A stretch of 13,554 bases of DNA, taken from contig CAJUOR010000051.1 of NCBI GenBank assembly GCA_910588165.1, forward strand, positions 1-13,554, in the 5' to 3' direction. The notes beneath the pieces were generated by a model that had not been told where the DNA came from, ran no database searches, and worked only from the letters and a program-made list of their open reading frames with translations. Position numbers and translations under genes: made by a program. Every line of letters begins with the position of its first letter. Position 1 is the stretch's first letter. The stretch is from an uncultured Thomasclavelia sp. Its GTDB lineage: Bacteria > Bacillota_I > Bacilli_A > Erysipelotrichales > Coprobacillaceae. Positions 6,617-11,540 of this stretch are shown here, piece after piece.

Positions 6617-7315
6617 ATGCAAAGATTATTTTTATGGATTTATCAGTTATTTCATAAAGCGCGCTGTTTTTATGTAGGGAAAAATGATGCTTTACCTACA
6701 CCGTTAGATAGAGATAAGGAAAAAGAATTGTTAGATTCTTTGGCAAATGGCAGTATTGAAGCCAGAAATTTATTGATTGAACATAATTTACGTTTAGTTG
6801 TATATGTTGCTAAAAAATATGATGGGACAACTTATGGCTCAATTGAAGATTTGATCAGTATTGGGACAATAGGGTTAGTTAAAGCAATCAAAACTTTTAA
6901 ACCTGACAAAAATATTAAATTAGCTACCTATGCTTCAAGATGTATAGAAAACGAGATTTTAATGTATTTAAGAAAAACTAATAAGTTAAAGTTAGAGGTT
7001 TCTTTAGATGAGCCGTTGAACGTTGATTACGATGGTAACGAGCTTTTATTATCTGATATTATCGGTACAGATGAAGACATTATCAGTAAAGAGATAGAGG
7101 AAAACGAGCAGAAGCGGGCAATGTATTTAGCGTTAAAAGAATTATCTAAAAGAGAGCAAGAGATTTTAATTTTAAGGTATGGTTTAAATGGTCAAGATGA
7201 ATTAACACAAAAAGATGTTGCTGATTTAATGGGCATTTCTCAATCTTATATCTCTAGGCTAGAGAAAAAGATTATAAAAAAATTGAGAAGGAAGCTTAAT
7301 TCCTTACCGGTTTAA
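6617..7315 (+). CDS. sigE: Pro-sigma-E, mother-cell sporulation sigma factor
   Basis: Sigma-E directs the first mother-cell transcription programme of sporulation. The 232-residue protein has region 2 (NLRLVVYVAKK, IEDLISIGTIGLVKAI, ATYASRCIENEILMYLR), the linker SLDEPLNVDYDGNELLLSDIIGTD, and region 4 with the helix-turn-helix TQKDVADLMGISQSYISRLEKKI, all very close to B. subtilis sigma-E. Residues 1 to about 18 (MQRLFLWIYQLFHKARCF) form an amphipathic, basic pro-sequence. By alignment, processing would fall near FYVG at 18-21, so the pro-peptide is several residues shorter than in B. subtilis. ATG 6617 follows a very strong AAGGGGGGG site (a run of seven G at 6602-6608) by 8 nt. The cognate protease gene is immediately upstream. 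Confidence 0.96.
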   Translation: MQRLFLWIYQLFHKARCFYVGKNDALPTPLDRDKEKELLDSLANGSIEARNLLIEHNLRLVVYVAKKYDGTTYGSIEDLISIGTIGLVKAIKTFKPDKNIKLATYASRCIENEILMYLRKTNKLKLEVSLDEPLNVDYDGNELLLSDIIGTDEDIISKEIEENEQKRAMYLALKELSKREQEILILRYGLNGQDELTQKDVADLMGISQSYISRLEKKIIKKLRRKLNSLPV

Positions 7316-7339
7316 TTGGTAAAAAGATGTAGAATAATA
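7310..7339 (+). promoter_or_regulatory. Candidate sigma-F/sigma-G promoter of sigG
   Basis: GTTTA (7310-7314), overlapping the sigE stop, lies 15 nt before TAGAATAATA (7330-7339), which fits the downstream half of the sigma-F -10 consensus but lacks its GG. Read as sigma-G, the same -35 with an 18-nt spacer gives AATAATA (7333-7339), one base from the CATnnTA type. Transcription would start near 7346, the first base of the sigG hairpin. This is a consensus-by-eye call; in B. subtilis sigG is transcribed by sigma-F and sigma-G. Confidence 0.45.
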
Positions 7340-7345
7340 GATTTC

Positions 7346-7422
7346 AGGAGGCTAATACTTTGTTTGAGGTGAAATTATGTCAAAATATAAAGTTGACATT
7401 TGTCACATTCAAAGTGCCTCCT
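7346..7422 (+). promoter_or_regulatory. Long RNA hairpin sequestering the sigG start site
   Basis: Four nested stems can form a single 77-nt hairpin. AGGAGGC (7346-7352) pairs with GCCTCCT (7416-7422). After a 4-nt bulge, ACTTTG (7357-7362) pairs with CAAAGT (7410-7415). GTGA of the ribosome binding site (7369-7372) pairs with TCAC (7403-7406). ATGTCAA, containing the start codon (7377-7383), pairs with TTGACAT (7393-7399) around a 9-nt loop. That is 24 Watson-Crick pairs covering both the binding site and the AUG. The 3' arm is coding sequence, so a translating ribosome would open the structure. A leader hairpin that occludes the sigG ribosome binding site is known in B. subtilis; the role here is inferred from that. 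Confidence 0.72.
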
Positions 7423-8147
7423 TAAAGGTTTTAACTTCTGAAGAGATGACAGAATTGTTTCAAAAGTATCAAACAACCAAGAATCCTGTATATAAAGATG
7501 AGTTAGTGATGGGAAATTTAAAACTTGTGCTTTCTTTAGTTCAACGTTTTGCAAAAAATAACTATAATCTTGACGATTTGTTTCAAGTTGGTTGTGTCGG
7601 ACTGATTAAAGCTATTGATAACTTTGATTTAAGTGTAAAGGTTCAGTTTTCAACTTATGCTGTGCCTATGATTTTAGGCGAAATAAAGCGGGCAATTAGA
7701 GAGAGTTCTATGATGCGTGTTTCCCGCAACTTAAGAGATATTGCTTATCGAGCAGGTTTGGAAAGAGAGAAGTTTTTACAAACCCATCATCAAGAACCTG
7801 ATTTAACTCAACTAGCTAAGTTAGTTGGCGTAGATATTTATGAGCTTCAAGAAGCACTCAATGCTCGTGTAACACCGGCTTCATTATCTGAACCGATGCC
7901 GGGAGATGAAAATTTAACGATTGCGGAAAGAGTTCCCGACCAACATAGTGACCCAACAAAATATAACGATTATCTAGCGTTAAAAGATGCTTTACAGAAA
8001 TTAGATAACAAAGAGCGTTGGATTATTGAGAAACGTTATTATCAAGGGAAAACCCAAAGTGAATTAGCTAATGAGCTTTTTGTCAGTCAAGCTCAAGTTT
8101 CACGTTTGGAAAAATCAGCCTTAAATCATTTAAAGCATTTTTTATAG
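7377..8147 (+). CDS. sigG: Sigma-G, late forespore sigma factor
   Basis: Sigma-G runs late forespore gene expression after engulfment. The 256-residue product begins MSKYKVDICHIQSASLKVL, colinear with the MSRNKVEICGVDTSKLPVL start of B. subtilis sigma-G. It carries region 2 (NLKLVLSLVQRFAKN, DDLFQVGCVGLIKAIDNFDLS, FSTYAVPMILGEIKRAIRE, RVSRNLRDIAY) and a region 4 helix-turn-helix (KTQSELANELFVSQAQVSRLEKSALNHLK). The close N-terminal match supports ATG 7377, with GAGGTGA at 7366-7372 as binding site. A stronger AGGAGG at 7346-7351 is too far upstream to serve this ATG and is part of the hairpin. sigG lies 61 nt after sigE and can be reached by readthrough as well as by its own candidate promoter. 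Confidence 0.96.
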   Translation: MSKYKVDICHIQSASLKVLTSEEMTELFQKYQTTKNPVYKDELVMGNLKLVLSLVQRFAKNNYNLDDLFQVGCVGLIKAIDNFDLSVKVQFSTYAVPMILGEIKRAIRESSMMRVSRNLRDIAYRAGLEREKFLQTHHQEPDLTQLAKLVGVDIYELQEALNARVTPASLSEPMPGDENLTIAERVPDQHSDPTKYNDYLALKDALQKLDNKERWIIEKRYYQGKTQSELANELFVSQAQVSRLEKSALNHLKHFL

Positions 8148-8162
8148 AAGTTGGCATATAAT
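8135..8162 (+). promoter_or_regulatory. Candidate sigma-E-type promoter of ymxH
   Basis: GCATTTT (8135-8141) and CATATAAT (8155-8162), separated by 13 nt, are each one base from the sigma-E elements KMATATT and CATACAHT. The -10 also contains a perfect sigma-A hexamer TATAAT (8157-8162), but no good -35 sits 17 bp upstream. Transcription would begin near 8169, right at the GGTGA ribosome binding site. Confidence 0.45.
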
Positions 8163-8186
8163 AGAATGGTGATAGTATGCGACTTC
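8147..8186 (+). promoter_or_regulatory. Hairpin over the ymxH start codon
   Basis: GAAGT (8147-8151) pairs with ACTTC (8182-8186). After a small internal loop, GCATA (8154-8158) pairs with TATGC (8176-8180), which contains the start codon; a wobble adds one pair. The ribosome binding site is in the loop. Only transcripts reading through from sigG carry the 5' arm; transcripts from the candidate promoter at 8135-8162 would not. Confidence 0.45.
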
Positions 8187-8410
8187 ATGAATTGCAGTGC
8201 AAAGATGTGATCAATGTGTGTAGTGGGGCAAAGTTAGGATATGTATGCGATGTTGTTTTAAATGAAACTTGCTTATGTGTTGAAGCTATTGTGGTGTGCA
8301 CCTCGGGGTTTTTAGATTATCTGAAGTTTTTCCAAAATCCCGAAGAAATCGTTGTTTCTATGTGTCAAGTTGTCAGTATTGGCGAAGATGTCATTTTAGT
8401 AAATGTATAG
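8177..8410 (+). CDS. ymxH: YlmC/YmxH-family PRC-barrel sporulation protein
   Basis: This 77-residue protein matches the short PRC-barrel family annotated in spore formers as YlmC/YmxH; its molecular role is unknown. The pattern MRLHELQCKDVINVCSGAKLG, then a variable acidic beta segment, then VVSIGEDVILVNV at the end follows the family order. The neighbourhood supports it: in Bacillus ylmC also lies shortly after sigG. Unusually, seven of the 77 residues are cysteines (8, 15, 24, 32, 34, 41, 63), far more than I would expect for the family. ATG 8177 has GGTGA at 8168-8172. The gene sits 29 nt after sigG and may be sporulation-controlled. Its stop overlaps the -35 of the next gene's promoter. 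Confidence 0.82.
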   Translation: MRLHELQCKDVINVCSGAKLGYVCDVVLNETCLCVEAIVVCTSGFLDYLKFFQNPEEIVVSMCQVVSIGEDVILVNV

Positions 8411-8436
8411 ACGATACTTTAATGCCATGATATAAT
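8408..8436 (+). promoter_or_regulatory. ROK kinase promoter, extended -10
   Basis: TAGACG (8408-8413, overlapping the ymxH stop codon) lies 17 bp before a perfect TATAAT (8431-8436), which TGA precedes. Transcription would start near 8443, on the AGAGGTGA ribosome binding site, giving a leader of about 13 nt. Confidence 0.72.
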
Positions 8437-8442
8437 GGCTTT
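8421..8442. promoter_or_regulatory. Palindrome on the ROK gene -10, possible operator
   Basis: GCCAT (8424-8428) and ATGGC (8435-8439) form a perfect inverted repeat around GATATA. Past one mismatch, AA (8421-8422) and TT (8441-8442) extend it to seven pairs per arm. It is centred on the -10, where a bound repressor would block RNA polymerase. It lacks a T-run long enough for a terminator. Confidence 0.4.
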
Positions 8443-8455
8443 AGAGGTGATTGAA

Positions 8456-9343
8456 ATGTATTTAGCATTGGATATCGGTGGGACTTTTGTCAAGTATGCC
8501 TATATGGATAAAGACGGGAAAATTTATCAACAAGGTAAATATGCGACACCAACGAATAATTTAGAAACATTTTGTTTAGAAATTGAAAAAGTGATGCCCT
8601 TTGAATGTCAAGGAATTGCCATAAGCAGTCCGGGGGTAATTGATAGTGATACAGGACTTATCCGTGTTGTTACGTTATTACCGTGTCTAAATGGGATCAA
8701 TATTAAAGAGGTGCTTGAAAAACGCTTAAATGTACCTGTCAGCGTTGAAAACGATGCTAAATGTGCTGCCTTAGCTGAAATATGGAAAGGAAGCTTAGTA
8801 GGAAAACCAAGTGCTTTGATGATGGTGTTAGGTAGTGGCATTGGCGGAGCCGTCATTATTGATGGCAAGCTTTACAAAGGCCCACGTTCTAAAGCTGGTG
8901 AATTAGGCAGCTTTATTTGTGATTTTGATGCAAAGAAAGCCACAGGTGTTTCTTTCGGTAGAAAAAATTCAGCGGTTTGGTTAAACAAGGATATTGCTAA
9001 GGCATTGAATTTTGAAAGTGATGATGGTGAGTTGGTCTTTGACTATATTAACCAAAAGGAACCGACGGCTTGGCAAATTTTTAAAGAATATTGTAATCAT
9101 ATCGCTATGGTCATTTTTAATGTCGATTATGTCCTTGACTTAGATTGTGTAGCTATTGGTGGTGGTATTTCAGCTCAGCCTATTTTATTAGAAACAATCC
9201 AAAAAGCATTTAAAGATTTGCGCAACCGTTATAAAGAGGATGATCACGATCCTGAAATTGTTATTTGCACATTTAAAAATGATGCTAACTTAATTGGTGC
9301 GATGGCTCATTTTATGAATACGTATGGGATTGGCTTAAGCTAA
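8456..9343 (+). CDS. ROK-family sugar kinase
   Basis: This 295-residue protein is a cytoplasmic sugar kinase of the ROK family (glucokinase, beta-glucoside kinase or N-acetylmannosamine kinase types). It has the ATP phosphate loop LALDIGGTFVKYAY (residues 3-16), the sugar-site segment SVENDAKCAALAE with catalytic Asp 100, and the second phosphate motif VLGSGIGGAVIIDGKLYKG (124-142). The zinc signature of many ROK kinases (GExGH followed by CxCGxxGC) is absent: the sequence reads GELGSFICDFD. It therefore belongs to the zinc-free subgroup, which includes beta-glucoside kinases. Substrate cannot be read from sequence. ATG 8456 follows AGAGGTGA; the earlier in-frame ATG at 8435 lies within the -10 box and cannot be used from this promoter. 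Confidence 0.85.
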   Translation: MYLALDIGGTFVKYAYMDKDGKIYQQGKYATPTNNLETFCLEIEKVMPFECQGIAISSPGVIDSDTGLIRVVTLLPCLNGINIKEVLEKRLNVPVSVENDAKCAALAEIWKGSLVGKPSALMMVLGSGIGGAVIIDGKLYKGPRSKAGELGSFICDFDAKKATGVSFGRKNSAVWLNKDIAKALNFESDDGELVFDYINQKEPTAWQIFKEYCNHIAMVIFNVDYVLDLDCVAIGGGISAQPILLETIQKAFKDLRNRYKEDDHDPEIVICTFKNDANLIGAMAHFMNTYGIGLS

Positions 9344-9351
9344 TCCTTTTT
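9327..9351 (+). terminator. Intrinsic terminator at the end of the ROK gene
   Basis: GGATTGGC (9327-9334) pairs with GCTAATCC (9339-9346), with one G-T wobble, around a TTAA loop, followed by five T (9347-9351). The stem includes the last codons and the stop codon of the gene. Confidence 0.82.
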
Positions 9352-9394
9352 CATATTTTAAATACCAATCTGTTGTTCTTGCATATATGTTGGT

Positions 9395-9441
9395 AAAAAA
9401 GGATAATTAACTTCATTAATGAAATCAATTATCCTTTCTTT
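9395..9441. terminator. Bidirectional terminator between convergent units
   Basis: AAAGGATAATT (9398-9408) is perfectly complementary to AATTATCCTTT (9427-9437), and TTCA/TGAA (9412-9415/9420-9423) extends the stem past an internal loop. The + strand has a T-rich tail (9435-9441) and the - strand a six-T tail (complement of 9395-9400), so it can end both the ROK transcript and the ABC transcript. Confidence 0.88.
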
Positions 9442-9487
9442 TATATATTTAATTTTAGTCCAATTTATTGGGTTCACTCCATAGATG

Positions 9488-10378
9488 CTATGCTTTTTTT
9501 AATTTATTTAAGAAAATATAAATTCCAATCAATAGGATAACAGTAACGCTTAGAATGATATACATTGTTGGGATATTTACTTGATTTTCTAAAAAATAGA
9601 AATTGCAGTCAAGGGAGTCCTTTATTCCTTCGATTATACTTGACGGAACACCTTGACTTTTCATTTCGGTAAAAACACCTTGCATTGTGTGGTTTCGAAT
9701 GAGTGATGTACCATAAGTTCCCGGTAAAAAGGAAAGGATCTTTTGTAACCCTTCGCTAAATGATGAGATAGGCATATAAGCACCGCAAATGAAGCCATAA
9801 CCCGCACTGATAATTGTCCCTACTGCTGAAATTTGACCTTGCGTTGATAAGAAAAAGTTAATGATTGAAGACAGCGCTGTTCCAAACAAAACAAGTAGTA
9901 AAATATCAATAAACAAGAAGCCTATATCCGCAAGTGACATATACCAACCGACAGTAGCTATATAAGCAAGACAAATACCTGTTGCGGCGAAGCAGATGAT
10001 AAGTGTTGAAATCAAGGTTGCGATATAATAGCTTAAAGAAAGTGTCGCAGAATTGACAGGAGATATTCTTAAATCTTTAATCGTATCGTTGGCTTTATCT
10101 TGGACCATTAAAAAGTTTGAACAAAAAGCGGTTGTTACACACGAAACAGCAAGAATAGATGAAATAAGCTGACTACCGACCAATCCATCTATTATACTTT
10201 CTGAAAGCGTGAATGTATCAGGCAAATTCGATGTAAAAGTATCGTGATATACATTTCCAAGAAAAGTCGCATAAAGCACAAGCAAGATCATAGGTGTGAT
10301 TAAAGCGGTAAAGAACATTCCTTTATCTTTGAAAAACAGCTTGATATTTCTTTTGATAAGAATTAAAGATGTGTTCAT
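9488..10378 (-). CDS. ABC-2 type exporter permease
   Basis: This 296-residue integral membrane protein is the permease partner of the ATPase encoded just upstream on the same strand. Six hydrophobic segments fit the ABC-2 fold (near residues 22-40, 66-92, 113-140, 150-177, 183-205 and 270-290), with a large extracytoplasmic loop (about 206-268) before the last. The conserved segment around SFLPGTYGTSLIRN near 216-229 is typical of the drug/antibiotic exporter (DrrB-like) subgroup. ATG 10378 overlaps the ATPase stop by four bases (ATGA), and AGGAGG at 10388-10393 precedes it. The substrate cannot be inferred; drug, peptide or lipid export are all open. Confidence 0.88.
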   Translation of the reverse strand: MNTSLILIKRNIKLFFKDKGMFFTALITPMILLVLYATFLGNVYHDTFTSNLPDTFTLSESIIDGLVGSQLISSILAVSCVTTAFCSNFLMVQDKANDTIKDLRISPVNSATLSLSYYIATLISTLIICFAATGICLAYIATVGWYMSLADIGFLFIDILLLVLFGTALSSIINFFLSTQGQISAVGTIISAGYGFICGAYMPISSFSEGLQKILSFLPGTYGTSLIRNHTMQGVFTEMKSQGVPSSIIEGIKDSLDCNFYFLENQVNIPTMYIILSVTVILLIGIYIFLNKLKKA

Positions 10379-11289
10379 TTTTCTATTCCTCCTACTAATG
10401 TTTTACCTGTGACCGCAAGGAAAACAGCGTCCATTTTTCCTTTGGTTATTTCGTAATCGTTGAATAATTGCGGATTACGGACAATCAAATCGGTTGCGAT
10501 GCTTGTATTTGCGACAAAAAGGCGATAACCGTTGGGTATTTTCTCATATTCTATTCCGAGCGCTTTGACATTATCTTCATTGACACCATAGAGTGTAATA
10601 TAGTCTTTGGTATAAATATTTTTTAGTTCAAGGGGCGTACCCTCAGCTGATATTTTCCCACTATCAATAATGACAACATAATCAGCTTCGGCAGCTTCTT
10701 CCATATAATGAGTTGTTAAAAATACCGTTAGGTTTTCATTATTACGAAAATCCGCTATGACGTCCCAAATGATGCTACGTGTTTGCGGGTCAAGTCCGGT
10801 TGTAGGCTCGTCAAGAATAAGAATTTTAGGTTTGTGGAACAATGCTCTTGCAATATCAATTCTTCGGCGTTGACCTCCTGATAATTTACCAACGGTTCGC
10901 TTTAATAGATTTTCAAAGTCAAGTATTTTGGCAAGCTCGGTCAGTCTTTTCTTAAATGCTTTTCCGGTGATACCATATAAGGCCGCACGACTTTCTAAAT
11001 TTTCATAAACCGAAAGTGCGGCATCTAAAACAGAGGATTGGAAAACTACGCCCAGCTCACGCTTAATTAAATCTAAGTTCTGATCTAAATCGTGTCCACT
11101 GATGATTATACTGCCACTGTCCTTTTTTTGTTGCCCACACATGATATTGATTGTTGTTGATTTTCCTGCACCATTGATACCAAGAAAAGCAAATAACTCG
11201 CCCTCTTTAACACAGAAGCTTAAATCTTGAACAGCTTTTATATCTTTAAAACTTTTATTAAGATGCTTGATTTGAATAATATCGTTCAT
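10375..11289 (-). CDS. ABC transporter ATP-binding protein, exporter type
   Basis: This 304-residue cytoplasmic ATPase powers the permease encoded after it. All nucleotide-binding motifs are present: Walker A GINGAGKST (37-45), Q-loop Gln 84 (VVFQ), signature LSGGQ (136-140), Walker B ILILDEP with Asp 160 and Glu 161, and the switch His 194 (LTTHYMEEAAEAD). The YMEEAAEAD sequence and the roughly 80-residue C-terminal extension place it with DrrA/NatA-like exporter ATPases. ATG 11289 follows AGGAGG (11297-11302) by 7 nt. It is first in a two-gene operon with its own promoter, divergent from the PRD regulator. Confidence 0.93.
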   Translation of the reverse strand: MNDIIQIKHLNKSFKDIKAVQDLSFCVKEGELFAFLGINGAGKSTTINIMCGQQKKDSGSIIISGHDLDQNLDLIKRELGVVFQSSVLDAALSVYENLESRAALYGITGKAFKKRLTELAKILDFENLLKRTVGKLSGGQRRRIDIARALFHKPKILILDEPTTGLDPQTRSIIWDVIADFRNNENLTVFLTTHYMEEAAEADYVVIIDSGKISAEGTPLELKNIYTKDYITLYGVNEDNVKALGIEYEKIPNGYRLFVANTSIATDLIVRNPQLFNDYEITKGKMDAVFLAVTGKTLVGGIEK

Positions 11290-11316
11290 TTAAATTCCTC
11301 CTGTATATCTATGATA

Positions 11317-11345
11317 ATTATATCACTAGGGTGATGCACAGTCAT
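11317..11345 (-). promoter_or_regulatory. Promoter of the ABC exporter operon
   Basis: On the - strand, ATGACT (11345-11340) lies 17 bp before a perfect TATAAT (11322-11317), with TGA directly before the hexamer. This is the same extended -10 sequence found at murG and the ROK gene. The AGGAGG ribosome binding site follows shortly. Confidence 0.72.
11322..11335. promoter_or_regulatory. Inverted repeat in the ABC promoter, possible operator
   Basis: ATCAC (11322-11326) and GTGAT (11331-11335) form a perfect inverted repeat with a 4-bp spacer between the -35 and -10 of the exporter promoter, touching the -10. Its location fits a repressor site; the regulator is unknown. Confidence 0.4.
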
Positions 11346-11413
11346 TTTGTTTTTAATATTTCTTCAATTAACCTTAGGATAGAATGGCGATTTTTCCTTT
11401 AATCAAGTTATTA

Positions 11414-11523
11414 TATAATGATTTAGGAAGGTATGTAGAAAGTTACCATTAAATGAATTTGAAAAATCAAAGAAAAAGTTCATTTACGAAAATGTTTATG
11501 CTAAACTAATATTGATATATATT
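11414..11523 (+). promoter_or_regulatory. Putative promoter/leader region of the PRD regulator
   Basis: TATAAT at 11414-11419 is a perfect -10 hexamer with a poor -35, and a TGA-preceded TATATA at 11516-11521 is a second option closer to the gene. Between them TAAATGAA (11450-11457) can pair with TTCATTTA (11479-11486). CATTT within the right arm (11481-11485) can pair instead with AAATG (11490-11494). The stems are short and AT-rich and no T-run follows, so I cannot say which promoter is used or whether the pairings matter. Confidence 0.3.
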
Positions 11524-11540
11524 GCATGGGAGTGATAAAA

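Noticed and set aside
7304..7322. TTACC/GGTAA repeat at the end of sigE as a terminator
   Set aside because: The stem is only 5 bp and an A-run, not a T-run, follows it on the + strand.
8435..8455. ATG at 8435 as the ROK kinase start
   Set aside because: It overlaps the TATAAT box and would not be in the transcript; ATG 8456 has a good ribosome binding site and starts just before the DIGGT motif.
11429..11437. AGGAAGG (11425-11431) before ATG 11433 as a small gene start
   Set aside because: The ATG is followed at once by a TAG stop.
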